In this document: piece by piece, positions 8,455 to 17,169 of the stretch
Position numbering within the stretch: the stretch's first letter is position 1
Layout of the letters: the number at the start of each line of letters is the position of its first letter
Source: an uncultured Phascolarctobacterium sp.
GTDB lineage: Bacteria > Bacillota > Negativicutes > Acidaminococcales > Acidaminococcaceae
Length of the DNA stretch: 30,090 nt
Direction: 5' to 3'
Assembly (NCBI GenBank): GCA_905200645.1
Contig: CAJKLD010000028.1
Span: 1 to 30,090, forward strand
Notes under the pieces: generated by a model
What the model saw: only the letters and a program-made list of their open reading frames with translations
The model's database searches: none
Told to the model about the DNA's origin: nothing
Program-made: the position numbers and the translations under genes

Positions 8455-8904
8455 TTAGCGATATTCCTGCAAGCGTTTGAGCAAAATCATAACGCCTTCT
8501 TTATTTTCCGTAGCCACAAAAACAGTATCGTCACCGGCGATAGTTCCTAAAATTTCCGGCCACTTCATATAGTCTAAAGCAAAAGCCACTGCTTGCGCAG
8601 CACCAGGCAGCGAACGAATTACTACCAAGCAGTCGGAGATACGCACGCTGACAATAGAATCATGAAAGGTACGCTCCAAACGCTCCGTAGTCAACATCAT
8701 ACCGTGCTCTTTAGGATAAGCATAATGATAATGACCATTAGCATCAGGCACTTTCACCAGCATCAATTCCTTTATATCGCGGGAAACCGTCGCCTGCGTA
8801 ACTTCGATACCTTCACGGCGCAAAGCTAACGCTAAATCTTCTTGAGTTTCTATTTTGTTATTATCAATTATCTCTTTGATTTTTGCATGTCTGGTCATTT
8901 TCAT
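8455..8904 (-). CDS. argR: arginine repressor ArgR
   Basis: A 149-residue arginine-sensing regulator of arginine synthesis and catabolism genes. The N-terminal winged helix-turn-helix is clear (TRHAKIKEIIDNN, then QEDLALALRREGI and VTQATVSRDIKEL). The C-terminal oligomerisation and arginine-binding domain contains GTIAGDDTVFVA. A GAGGTGAT site precedes the first ATG with suitable spacing; a second ATG two codons later is less well placed. The gene sits between nadK and recN. No arginine genes are in the window, so its targets lie elsewhere; I saw no convincing ARG box nearby. Confidence 0.95.
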   Translation of the reverse strand: MKMTRHAKIKEIIDNNKIETQEDLALALRREGIEVTQATVSRDIKELMLVKVPDANGHYHYAYPKEHGMMLTTERLERTFHDSIVSVRISDCLVVIRSLPGAAQAVAFALDYMKWPEILGTIAGDDTVFVATENKEGVMILLKRLQEYR

Positions 8905-8945
8905 TGTTTATCACCTCATTGGCTTATAATTAAATTTTTCTTCAT

Positions 8946-9806
8946 TTATATATTGCGCATCAGCTTTTGCTGCCAGGTCTGATAATAATCGCGGCTAGTC
9001 AAGCGGATAAATTTCATTGTGTACGGACTTTTTTCAATTCTAACCAGCGTATCGTTACCTACCTCTATGACATTTTCTCCGTCGCAGGCCAGCATCATTT
9101 CTTCGCTGCCGGGCACTGCTTTGAGCTCAATACACTCCGAAAGCGGTATCACCAGCGCCCTTGCCGCCAGCGAATGAGCACACACGGGAGTAATAACGCT
9201 AACATCCAGTTCCGGCATCACCAGCGGACCGCCTGCTGACAAAGAATATGCCGTAGAGCCTGTCGCCGTAGAGATTATCAAGCCGTCAGCCGCATACCGC
9301 CCAGAGGGTTTGCCGTTAATATACATATTTAAATGCGCCAGCTTGCTAAACATACCCTTAGCTAAAACCAAATCGTTCAAAGCATGAGCTGTCGCTAAAA
9401 CCTTATCTTCGTAGATTACGCTTGCCTGCAGCATTTTACGCTCTTCAATAGCGTACTTTCCTTGAGAGAGCCTGCTGATAGCCTTGCGCATTCCCGGCAA
9501 ATCAATTTCCGCTAAAAAGCCCAGCTTACCAAAATTGATACCAAAAGCAGGCACCTGCGCCGGAACTGTATAGCGAGCCATTTGCAAGAGCGTTCCGTCA
9601 CCGCCCAAGCTCACAGCTACATCAAACTTTTGCAGCGTAGTTGGATTTTGCCGGTCATAGGCAGCACAATCATATTCGGCCGCAATATTTTTCGGCAACA
9701 GCGGCTCCAAATTCCAATCACGGCACATTTCCACAATTTCCGGCAGTGCAATGCAAACCTTTTCTTTACTTAAATTAGGAAATATCGCTAATCTTTTTGT
9801 TGTCAT
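8946..9806 (-). CDS. nadK: NAD kinase
   Basis: A cytoplasmic enzyme that phosphorylates NAD to NADP using ATP or polyphosphate. The signature GGDGTLLQMAR lies near residue 70, and the second NAD-binding motif STATGSTAYSLSAGGP follows at about two thirds of the length. At 286 residues it is of normal size. Three in-frame ATGs (9836, 9815, 9806) are possible. The first two lie inside tlyA. The one at 9806 comes one base after the tlyA TGA and leads straight into the first beta strand (KRLAIFPN), so reinitiation there is preferred; 9815 with the upstream AAAAGG is the alternative. Confidence 0.93.
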   Translation of the reverse strand: MTTKRLAIFPNLSKEKVCIALPEIVEMCRDWNLEPLLPKNIAAEYDCAAYDRQNPTTLQKFDVAVSLGGDGTLLQMARYTVPAQVPAFGINFGKLGFLAEIDLPGMRKAISRLSQGKYAIEERKMLQASVIYEDKVLATAHALNDLVLAKGMFSKLAHLNMYINGKPSGRYAADGLIISTATGSTAYSLSAGGPLVMPELDVSVITPVCAHSLAARALVIPLSECIELKAVPGSEEMMLACDGENVIEVGNDTLVRIEKSPYTMKFIRLTSRDYYQTWQQKLMRNI

Positions 9807-9807
9807 C

Positions 9808-10623
9808 TCAGCCATCTGCCTTTTTATCCAAATCACCGTGACTGCGACCCACCAGCTCTGCTACATATTGGGCGCTGACGGCGTCATCACTGCCCAAAGT
9901 TAAATGCAGCAGATATTCAATGTTTCCCTCCGGCCCTTTAATGGGAGAAAAATCCAAACCGGCAATGCCAAAGCCTTCTTCCTTGGCAAAAGCAATCACC
10001 TTATTGATAACATCCTCGTGCACTTGCGCGTCGCGCACTACGCCTTTTTTGCCCACGTTTTCCTTACCAGCTTCAAACTGCGGCTTGATTAAAGCGATAA
10101 CAAAACCGTCGGCTTTAAGAATTTTATGCACTGCCGGCAAAATTTTATCCAACGAAATAAAAGCTACGTCTATGGTCGCTATATCAACTTGCTCCGGCAA
10201 GCTGCCGGGTTCCAAATAGCGCACGTTAGTACGCTCCATATTGATTACGCGCGGGTCGCTGCGCAGCTTCCACGCCAGTTGACCGTAGCCAACGTCAATG
10301 GCGTAAACCTTAGCGGCTCCGTTTTGCAAAGCGCAATCGGTAAAGCCGCCGGTAGAAGCGCCAATATCCGCTACAACCTTATCCTGCACGCTGATAGGAA
10401 AAATTTGCAACGCCTTAGCCAGCTTCAAGCCACCGCGGCTGACAAAGGGCAGCTTATTGCCTAAAAGACGAATCTGTACGTCCGGCGCTACCGGCGTACC
10501 CGGTTTATCTATTTTCTGCTCATTCACGAGTACTTGTCCTGCCATAACAGCGGCCTGCGCCTTAGAGCGGCTTTCAAAAAGCGCTCGGTTCATAAGCAAA
10601 GCATCAAGTCGTTCTTTTTTCAC
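9808..10623 (-). CDS. tlyA: TlyA-family rRNA methyltransferase (S4 + FtsJ domains)
   Basis: A 271-residue protein. Residues 1-60 are an S4 RNA-binding domain (RLDALLMNRALFESRSKAQAA). The rest is a Rossmann methyltransferase of FtsJ type with the SAM motif VADIGASTGGFTDCAL and the KPQFEAGKE region. Family members 2'-O-methylate 16S and 23S rRNA, and some were first named hemolysins. The start is GTG, preceded by AGGGGA six bases upstream that is part of the last dxs codons; the gap to the dxs stop is one base, so the two are probably translationally coupled. The dxs-tlyA-nadK order is common in Bacillota. Confidence 0.93.
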   Translation of the reverse strand: MKKERLDALLMNRALFESRSKAQAAVMAGQVLVNEQKIDKPGTPVAPDVQIRLLGNKLPFVSRGGLKLAKALQIFPISVQDKVVADIGASTGGFTDCALQNGAAKVYAIDVGYGQLAWKLRSDPRVINMERTNVRYLEPGSLPEQVDIATIDVAFISLDKILPAVHKILKADGFVIALIKPQFEAGKENVGKKGVVRDAQVHEDVINKVIAFAKEEGFGIAGLDFSPIKGPEGNIEYLLHLTLGSDDAVSAQYVAELVGRSHGDLDKKADG

Positions 10624-10624
10624 G

Positions 10625-12529
10625 TTATTTCCCCTTTACCAGCTCCGTAATTTGCTTGACAATAGCCGGAACATCCAAAGCTAAATCTCTAAACAGCAGC
10701 TTTTTATCGCCATGAAGCACAAATTCATCAGGAATTCCCAACGTCAGCACTTGGCATTGCTGTAAAAGCTGTTTGCTGTTTAAGGCTTCCAAAACAGCGC
10801 TGCCCACACCGCCAGCCAGTACGCCTTCTTCCATGGTAACAAGCTTGCCGTATTTTTGAGCACATTCAAACAAAAGCTCTGCATCTAAAGGCTTAGCAAA
10901 GCGCATATTAACTACGCCGACGCTAATTCCGCGTTCCGCCAAAGCATCCGCTGCGTCCAAAGCGCTCTGCACCATACTGCCGATAGCCCAAATGCATACA
11001 TCCTTACCCTCGTGCAGCACCTCTGCTTTACCAACGGGCAAAGTGTGCACCGGTTCAGAAATATCTACGCCCACGCCGCTGCCCCGAGGATAACGAATAC
11101 TGATCGGTCCGTCAAAATCCACAGCAGTTTTCAGCATGTGGCGCAGCTCGTTTTCATCCTTAGGAGACATAATAGTCATATTAGGAATACTGCGTAAAAA
11201 AGCATAATCAAAAACACCGTGATGTGTGTAACCATCGTCGCCTACAAGACCAGCTCTATCCAAGCACAAGGTAACATGTAGCTTTTGAATACAAATATCG
11301 TGCAGCACAGAATCATAAGCGCGCTGCAAAAAGGAGCTGTAAATTGCAGCCACCGGCTTAAAACCCGCAGCAGCAATACCTGCCGCCGAGGTCACAGCAT
11401 GCTGTTCCGCAATTCCCACATCAAAAAATCTTTCCGAATGCGCTTTGGCAAAGGTAGTCAAGCCGGTACCGTCAGGCATAGCCGCCGTAATACCTACAAT
11501 TTTTTTATCAGCATCCGCCAATTCCGTAATCGTCTTGCCAAAAACCTCAGTATAGGTTATGGGCGCATTGGGATTGGTAATTTTTTTGCCCGTAGCAATT
11601 TCGTAAGGTCCGGTGCCGTGGAATTTATTGGGACTTTCCTCCGCAGGCTTATAGCCCTTGCCTTTTTTAGTCAGCACGTGCACCATAACTGGTCCGTTAA
11701 TTTTTCTGGCAGCTTGTAATATATCAATCAAGCCTTCCACATCATGACCGTCAACCGGTCCCAAATAGGTGAAGCCCAATTCTTCAAAAATAGAGGTTGG
11801 CACCATTAAATATTTTACGCTGCCCTTTAAACGGCGCAGAGCCTTCAGCACATCACTGCCAAAATCAACATTTTTCAGCCAGCCCTCTAAATCGTTTTTA
11901 ATTTTATTGTAGGTTTCTCCGGTACGCAGCTGGTAAAGATATTCGCTCATGGCGCCAACATTTTTGGAAATAGACATTTCGTTATCGTTAAGTACTACAA
12001 TCATCTTTTTATGTAGCGTACCAGCGTTGTTTAAAGCTTCAAAAGCCATACCGCCGGTCATGGAACCATCGCCGATAACAGCCACGACATCATAATCTGC
12101 GCCCTGTAAATCTCTAGCTACAGCCATACCCAAGGCCGCAGAAATCGAAGTACTGGAATGTCCCGTGCCAAAAGCGTCATGCTCGCTTTCTGTACGCTTT
12201 GGAAAGCCGGAAAGTCCTCCGTACTGGCGCAGAGTAGCAAAAGCCTCGCGTCTTCCGGTAAGAATTTTATGAATATATGATTGATGTCCTACGTCAAAGA
12301 CAATTTTATCTTCAGGCGTAGAAAAAACTCTATGTAAAGCCAAACTAAGCTCCACTACACCCAAATTGGGAGCCAAATGGCCGCCTGTCCTAGAAATAAC
12401 GCTTATTAAAAACTGTCTTATTTCTTCTGCCAGCTGTTTAAGCTCCGGTATAGAAAGCCTTTTTACATCCGCAGGGGAATTGATAGTATCTAAGATATTC
12501 TTTTTCGTTAAAACTTGTTCATTATCCAT
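10625..12529 (-). CDS. dxs: 1-deoxy-D-xylulose-5-phosphate synthase
   Basis: A 634-residue thiamine-diphosphate enzyme that joins pyruvate and glyceraldehyde 3-phosphate, the first step of the MEP isoprenoid pathway. Features in order: GTGHSSTSISAALG, the TPP/Mg motif GDGSMTGGMAFEALNNAG, the pyrimidine-binding transketolase domain with VGIAEQHAVTSAAG, and the C-terminal transketolase domain. Length matches the family (620-640). The start is less certain: GGGAAAGG lies about 14 bases before the ATG, which is long. It follows ispA by 60 bases in the same operon, so precursor supply and prenyl-chain synthesis are transcribed together. Confidence 0.97.
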   Translation of the reverse strand: MDNEQVLTKKNILDTINSPADVKRLSIPELKQLAEEIRQFLISVISRTGGHLAPNLGVVELSLALHRVFSTPEDKIVFDVGHQSYIHKILTGRREAFATLRQYGGLSGFPKRTESEHDAFGTGHSSTSISAALGMAVARDLQGADYDVVAVIGDGSMTGGMAFEALNNAGTLHKKMIVVLNDNEMSISKNVGAMSEYLYQLRTGETYNKIKNDLEGWLKNVDFGSDVLKALRRLKGSVKYLMVPTSIFEELGFTYLGPVDGHDVEGLIDILQAARKINGPVMVHVLTKKGKGYKPAEESPNKFHGTGPYEIATGKKITNPNAPITYTEVFGKTITELADADKKIVGITAAMPDGTGLTTFAKAHSERFFDVGIAEQHAVTSAAGIAAAGFKPVAAIYSSFLQRAYDSVLHDICIQKLHVTLCLDRAGLVGDDGYTHHGVFDYAFLRSIPNMTIMSPKDENELRHMLKTAVDFDGPISIRYPRGSGVGVDISEPVHTLPVGKAEVLHEGKDVCIWAIGSMVQSALDAADALAERGISVGVVNMRFAKPLDAELLFECAQKYGKLVTMEEGVLAGGVGSAVLEALNSKQLLQQCQVLTLGIPDEFVLHGDKKLLFRDLALDVPAIVKQITELVKGK

Positions 12530-12589
12530 ATACAGACACGATACCTTTCCCTAAAATTTTGCGTCTACTTTTGTATAAGCTACTTTTTC

Positions 12590-13465
12590 TCAATTTTTGC
12601 GTTTCGTCATCATCTTGGTAATTTGACGCAAAGGTTCAGCGTTATCGCCAAAAATATTTAAGCACTCTAACGCTTCATTAACAGTTTTTTCTGCCAGCTC
12701 GTGTGCTGCCTCTAAACCATAAAGGCTTACATAAGTAGATTTGTGATTTTTCTCGTCGCTGCCAATGGGTTTCCCTAAATCCTCTGCCGTACCCTCAACA
12801 TCAAGAATATCGTCAGTAATTTGGAAAGCCAAGCCTAAAAGGTCGGCAAATTTAGTTAAAGCTAAAAGCTGCTCGTTGGTTGCACCTGCCAAATGCGCTC
12901 CGCCGCGAATAGCTGCGATAAAAAGCGCGCCTGTTTTTCCGGCATGCAGCTTGCGCAACTGCTCCGATGTAATCTGCTTGCCTTCAAATTCCAAATCCAA
13001 CCCTTGGCCGCCAACCATACCGTAGTTTCCGGCACACATTGCCATTTCTCTGACAGTTTCAATCAAAGCAACAGGCTCTACATTTTTCTGCTCCAGCATA
13101 ACCTCAAAAGCTAAAGTCAAAAGCCCGTCGCCAGCTAAAACAGCCATGGCCTCACCAAAAACCTTGTGGTTGGTCAAACGGCCGCGGCGGTAATCATCGT
13201 CATCCATACACGGCAAATCGTCATGAATCAAAGAATAAGTATGAATCATTTCCAAACCGCAGGCCACAGGCAGATAATTATAACCCTTGCTGCCAACCGC
13301 TTCTGCAGCCGCCATAAGCAAAATAGGACGAATACGCTTGCCGCCTGCCATAAGGCTGTATTCCATGGCCTCGTCAACCTTGGAAATACCTTTTTTAGCA
13401 ATACGGTTTTTTAAAAAATTTTCTACCAGCTTACGCTGATTTTCATAATATGCTGTAAAATCCAT
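12590..13465 (-). CDS. ispA: polyprenyl (farnesyl/geranyl) diphosphate synthase
   Basis: A 291-residue class I prenyltransferase that condenses isopentenyl diphosphate onto allylic diphosphates to give C15 or C20 chains. The first aspartate-rich motif is DDLPCMDDDDYRRG (DDx4D form, typical of bacterial FPP synthases); the second is DDILD, within FQITDDILDVEGT. GGKRIRP near residue 43 binds the diphosphate. The GGAGGT ribosome site is made from the last xseB codons, and the ATG follows the xseB TAA directly. Chain length cannot be fixed by eye. Confidence 0.95.
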   Translation of the reverse strand: MDFTAYYENQRKLVENFLKNRIAKKGISKVDEAMEYSLMAGGKRIRPILLMAAAEAVGSKGYNYLPVACGLEMIHTYSLIHDDLPCMDDDDYRRGRLTNHKVFGEAMAVLAGDGLLTLAFEVMLEQKNVEPVALIETVREMAMCAGNYGMVGGQGLDLEFEGKQITSEQLRKLHAGKTGALFIAAIRGGAHLAGATNEQLLALTKFADLLGLAFQITDDILDVEGTAEDLGKPIGSDEKNHKSTYVSLYGLEAAHELAEKTVNEALECLNIFGDNAEPLRQITKMMTKRKN

Positions 13466-13723
13466 TTATTTTACCTCCAAATCCTGGAAAGCTTCTGTTT
13501 CATAACCAAAATCGTTACTGTCGGTAACTACAATTTTTTCAACTGCCTGCTTCACTACCTCGAGCTTGCTGGTGCAAACCTTGCTTAGCTCCACGCCGTA
13601 TTTATAAACATCCAGGCTTTCTTCCAAGGAAAGCTCGCCGCTTTCCAAGAGGCGTACTTGTTGTTCTAATTCAGCCAAAGCCTCCTCAAATTTGATATTC
13701 TTTGCTATCTTTTTTACTGCCAT
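13466..13723 (-). CDS. xseB: exodeoxyribonuclease VII small subunit
   Basis: An 85-residue helical protein that binds several copies per large subunit in exonuclease VII, which degrades single-stranded DNA to oligonucleotides. The family core FEEALAELEQQVRLLESGELSLEESL is present (FEEALAELEQ and SLEESLDVYKYG are the key parts). The C-terminal tail after residue 60 is slightly longer than in minimal XseB. AAGGCGG in the xseA 3' end acts as ribosome site; only three bases separate the two genes. Confidence 0.94.
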   Translation of the reverse strand: MAVKKIAKNIKFEEALAELEQQVRLLESGELSLEESLDVYKYGVELSKVCTSKLEVVKQAVEKIVVTDSNDFGYETEAFQDLEVK

Positions 13724-13726
13724 TAT

Positions 13727-15004
13727 TTACCGCCTTTCCACCTCTTGGACTACGGAAACAATTTGTCCATCACTAAGAGAAGTAATAATTTCCTCACCCC
13801 AGCGCACCTGCTCCACCGAGCTGATAAGCTGTTTTTCGCCGTTGCGCACGCAGCTGTACCCACGTTTGAACACAGCATAAGGACTGATTGCTTCTAATTT
13901 TGCTTTATTTAAAGCCAGCCTATGCTCCGCCTCCTGCTTGCGCTGCTGTACTAAATTTACCAGCTGTACAAAATCCATGTCCAGCCGTTGAGCCTTCTGC
14001 GCAAACAAACGCAGCGGCTCATTAAAAACCCACGAATTTTTTAAATGCAGTAATTTTTGTTCCTTTAATTCATATAATCTGCGCGGATTTTGTAAAGCCC
14101 ACGAATCGACAAAACGCTCCATTTTTTTCTGTGCTGTCAAAATATTTTGAGCTATTGCCTGACGTAAACGCAATTTCAAATTCCGCACCTGCTGCTGATA
14201 AACACTAATATCAGGCACAGCCACTTCTGCTGCTTGGGACGGAGTAGCCGCTCTTTTATCTGCAGCAAAATCGCACAAAGTAAAATCTGTTTCATGTCCT
14301 ACAGCGCTGATAACAGGAATTTTACTAGCTGCCACAGCACGCACGGTAACTTCTTCATTAAACGCCCATAAATCTTCAATGGAACCGCCACCGCGCCCAA
14401 CGATAAGCACATCCGCCAGCTTTCTTTCGTTAAAAAATTTAATAGCCGCAGCAACTTCCTTAGCCGCTCCCTCTCCCTGCACCTGCACAGGATAAAGATA
14501 CAGCTTTACCCCCACATTACGCCTACGGGCAACAGAAATAATATCCCGCACCGCAGCACCTGCCGGCGAGGTCACAATACCCAAACGCTGTGGATTCAGC
14601 GGCAGCTTTTGCTTGCGTTCTTCAGCAAACAAGCCTTCCTTGCCCAGCTTTTCTTTTAATTGTTCATACTGCTGCATTAAATCACCTGCGCCTTGGGCAA
14701 GCAGCAAATCAGTATAAAGCTGGTAAACACCGTCACGCTCGTAAACTGCAATTTTACCAACAGCCACTACCTTATCGCCGTTTTTAGGCTCAAAGCGCAG
14801 GTTCATGGCCTTGAAACGAAACAACACACATTTTAATACGCCGCCGGCATCTTTTAAAGAAAAATAACAGTGACCAGAAGGGTAGCGTTTAAAATTGCTG
14901 ATTTCACCCTGTACCTGCACATTTTGCAGTTCATAGTCGCCTTCCAGTATATCTTTTATGTATTTATTGATTTCACTGACACTATAAGTTTTATCCTGCA
15001 TCAT
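13727..15004 (-). CDS. xseA: exodeoxyribonuclease VII large subunit
   Basis: A 425-residue catalytic subunit. The N-terminal OB-fold (VQGEISNFKRYPSGHCYFSLKD) binds single-stranded DNA. The catalytic domain contains IVTSPAGAAVRDI, VGRGGGSIEDLWAFN and SAVGHETDFTLCDFAADKRA, all conserved in XseA; a coiled-coil region that recruits XseB follows. Two adjacent ATGs stand at the start and no strong ribosome site is visible, so initiation may depend on coupling with the upstream gene, which ends 15 bases before. Confidence 0.95.
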   Translation of the reverse strand: MMQDKTYSVSEINKYIKDILEGDYELQNVQVQGEISNFKRYPSGHCYFSLKDAGGVLKCVLFRFKAMNLRFEPKNGDKVVAVGKIAVYERDGVYQLYTDLLLAQGAGDLMQQYEQLKEKLGKEGLFAEERKQKLPLNPQRLGIVTSPAGAAVRDIISVARRRNVGVKLYLYPVQVQGEGAAKEVAAAIKFFNERKLADVLIVGRGGGSIEDLWAFNEEVTVRAVAASKIPVISAVGHETDFTLCDFAADKRAATPSQAAEVAVPDISVYQQQVRNLKLRLRQAIAQNILTAQKKMERFVDSWALQNPRRLYELKEQKLLHLKNSWVFNEPLRLFAQKAQRLDMDFVQLVNLVQQRKQEAEHRLALNKAKLEAISPYAVFKRGYSCVRNGEKQLISSVEQVRWGEEIITSLSDGQIVSVVQEVERR

Positions 15005-15018
15005 ATCTAAAACGTCAA

Positions 15019-15975
15019 TTATTTATTGTAATGTAAACGCCGCGCCAACGCAGCACAGCCTACTGCGTTATCGCAGCTAAAACATCCTTTCGGAACCCAT
15101 AAGCGTACTCGACGCTTAGTCAGCCTATTTTTTACATGCTGGCGAATATATTCATTAGAGCCTACGCCGCCAACCAGTAATACATCATCTACATCAAATT
15201 GCTCTGCACCCTTACGCAAAACTCTGGCAAAAGTTTCTGCTAAAGCATATTCTACGCCTAAAGCCAAAGCTGCCGGTTCAGCTCCGGATTCCAGCTTACG
15301 CAGCGCCGCAGTACATGGTCCGGAAAGGCTAACTTGGAGCTTACGCACAGAAACAGGCAGCTCCACCATTTCTTTGGCCGTAGCCGCTAATTTTTCCAAT
15401 GCAGGACCTGTAGGAAACTGTAGTCCCAAAGCCACGCCAATTCTGTCGATAAATTGACCTGCGTGTAAATCTATACTGCCGCCAACCTCGGTAATTTTGT
15501 AACGACCGTTTTTCTGACACTCTGCCAAAAGCATATCCGTAGTGCCGCCGCTGGCATGAAGCAGCAAAAAGCGTTCTGCCTGCGGTCCCACTGCCGACCA
15601 CATCCCGGCCTCTAAATGATTTTCTTGGTGGCTGATAATTTCTAATTGTGCTCCTGCTACAGCAGCCAAACTGCGAGCCACACTCATGCCAGGCAAAAAA
15701 GCCGGCATATAAGAATTTTCCAAAGGACGCGGATAGCCGCTTACGCCAATAGCTTGTAATTTATAATTTTTCCCGGCGATAACTTCTTCTACTAAGCGCG
15801 GCAGATTGCACGTATGCTGAAAAACCATTTCCGATTGCTGCAAGCCGCAGCGATTTGGCTTGACGCTTAAAATTTGCCGCGCTTCGCCCAACAAACTGCC
15901 ATCTTCAGCAAGTACCGCTACCGATGTAGTATAGCAGCTGGTATCAATTCCTAAATATACGTTTATTGGGCTCAT
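15019..15975 (-). CDS. TsaD/Kae1-like (peptidase M22) paralogue
   Basis: A 318-residue ASKHA-fold protein. The start VYLGIDTSCYTTSVAV is the phosphate-1 motif; HQENH near residue 115 matches the metal-binding H-x3-H of TsaD; HASGGTTD and GGVGSNEY match the later nucleotide-binding motifs. True TsaD makes the t6A modification of tRNA with TsaB and TsaE. This protein is divergent, shorter in places and sits apart from tsaB/tsaE, so it is probably the second, non-essential M22 paralogue that many Clostridia and Negativicutes encode next to xseA. Its reaction is unknown. Its ATG overlaps the nusB stop (ATGA), indicating coupling. Confidence 0.75.
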   Translation of the reverse strand: MSPINVYLGIDTSCYTTSVAVLAEDGSLLGEARQILSVKPNRCGLQQSEMVFQHTCNLPRLVEEVIAGKNYKLQAIGVSGYPRPLENSYMPAFLPGMSVARSLAAVAGAQLEIISHQENHLEAGMWSAVGPQAERFLLLHASGGTTDMLLAECQKNGRYKITEVGGSIDLHAGQFIDRIGVALGLQFPTGPALEKLAATAKEMVELPVSVRKLQVSLSGPCTAALRKLESGAEPAALALGVEYALAETFARVLRKGAEQFDVDDVLLVGGVGSNEYIRQHVKNRLTKRRVRLWVPKGCFSCDNAVGCAALARRLHYNK

Positions 15976-16388
15976 GCCTTCGCCAACTTGCCTAACACGC
16001 CATTAATAAAGCGCGGAGATTCTTCAGTACCATAATCTTTAGCAATTTCTACTGCCTCGTTAATAGCAACGCCATAAGCCAAAGGCTCTTCGACAAAAAA
16101 CATTTCAAAAACTGCTACCCGCAGAATATTGCGGTCGGTAGCAGGCATACGCTCCATAGTCCAATCAACAGTGCAAAAACGCAAGCGCTCGTCAATCGCA
16201 TCTTTATTAGCCAGTACACCCTCAGTCAAAAACAAAGCGTAAGCGCCGGCCTTTTCAGCATTAGCTTCTTCATGCTCTGCAATTGCTGCTTTTACCGCTG
16301 CTTCTGCCTCACAGCTGTTAAAATCTATTTGAAATAAGCTTTGCAGTGCCACCTCGCGGGCAATGCGTCTAACCATTTTCTCACTCAT
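15972..16388 (-). CDS. nusB: transcription antitermination factor NusB
   Basis: A 138-residue all-helical RNA-binding protein that works with NusE (S10) in rRNA antitermination. The start RRIAREVALQSLFQIDF and the C-terminal AINEAVEIAKDYGTEESPRFINGVLGKLA are the family hallmarks. GAGGAG stands nine bases before the ATG. It follows the Asp23 group and overlaps the M22 paralogue by four bases. Confidence 0.95.
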   Translation of the reverse strand: MSEKMVRRIAREVALQSLFQIDFNSCEAEAAVKAAIAEHEEANAEKAGAYALFLTEGVLANKDAIDERLRFCTVDWTMERMPATDRNILRVAVFEMFFVEEPLAYGVAINEAVEIAKDYGTEESPRFINGVLGKLAKA

Positions 16389-16408
16389 CTTGTCACTCTC
16401 CTCAAATA

Positions 16409-16636
16409 TTATCTGTGATAGCCCGGCGGCAGCAGCCGATCAAGCCACTCTAATAAATCTTCTTTATTGTCTAATTTATGACCTATAAAAAAACCTAAGC
16501 CTATGCAGAGCATTAAAAACAATGCTTGAAAAAAGCCCAGCCATAAAAACATCACGCCAATGAAAAGGCCAAACAGTGAGCAAAGTAAACGGCCGCGATA
16601 ATTATTCCAAATATCATTGATGATATCGTTTAACAT
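16409..16636 (-). CDS. DUF2273 small membrane protein
   Basis: A 75-residue protein with two hydrophobic segments (around residues 18-32 and 36-52) and a polar C-terminal tail ending in WLDRLLPPGYHR. It matches the DUF2273 family, found beside asp23 and amaP in many Bacillota, where it is thought to be part of the membrane anchor for the Asp23 layer. The function is not proven. GGGGGG-rich ribosome site directly upstream. Confidence 0.85.
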   Translation of the reverse strand: MLNDIINDIWNNYRGRLLCSLFGLFIGVMFLWLGFFQALFLMLCIGLGFFIGHKLDNKEDLLEWLDRLLPPGYHR

Positions 16637-16647
16637 TTTGCTCCCCC

Positions 16648-17169
16648 CTATTCTTCCTTCGCTTTGATTTGCTTAACAAACAGCTCCATATCTTTTACAT
16701 CAAAGCCGGTAACCTTTTTAATGTTTTCTTTAACATTGGCTCGAATTTCGTCGGAGCTTTCCGGAATATTTATGCCAGGCTCAATAGAGGCGTTAATACG
16801 CACGGCAATACCGTCATCATCCAGCTTGACGATAACCTTAACATTATGAATGCCATATATTTCCTGTGACAATACGGCAATATATTCTTCCAATGCGCTT
16901 TTGCCTACCAAAACCTTACCTTTTTCAGTTTCACTGATTTTCAAAGAGCTCATACCAGTTAAGCCTAAACCTGTTATCAACAGACGCAGACTGACAAGCA
17001 ACATAATTACGCCACCAACAGCATAAATCCAATTGCCGGGAATGTGCTCGACTAAGCCCGCCATTGCTTCAGGAGAAAATACATTTAAACTGCAAAGAAT
17101 AGCCAGCACCGAAACAACTGCCATTAGGCAGGTGTATAAAGTAAGAATAATTCTATCAGCTATACTCAT
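16648..17169 (-). CDS. amaP: alkaline-shock membrane anchor protein AmaP
   Basis: A 173-residue protein with two N-terminal membrane helices (about residues 8-28 and 47-68) and a cytoplasmic domain with the Asp23-like pattern VKVIVKLDDDGIAVRI. AmaP anchors Asp23 at the cytoplasmic membrane in Staphylococcus. The ATG overlaps the asp23 stop (ATGA), and GAGGAGG precedes it, so both are made together. Confidence 0.85.
   Translation of the reverse strand: MSIADRIILTLYTCLMAVVSVLAILCSLNVFSPEAMAGLVEHIPGNWIYAVGGVIMLLVSLRLLITGLGLTGMSSLKISETEKGKVLVGKSALEEYIAVLSQEIYGIHNVKVIVKLDDDGIAVRINASIEPGINIPESSDEIRANVKENIKKVTGFDVKDMELFVKQIKAKEE

Noticed and set aside
9920..10464. Long plus-strand open frames antisense to tlyA
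   Set aside because: The tlyA frame carries full S4 and FtsJ motifs; the opposite frames show none and have no ribosome sites.
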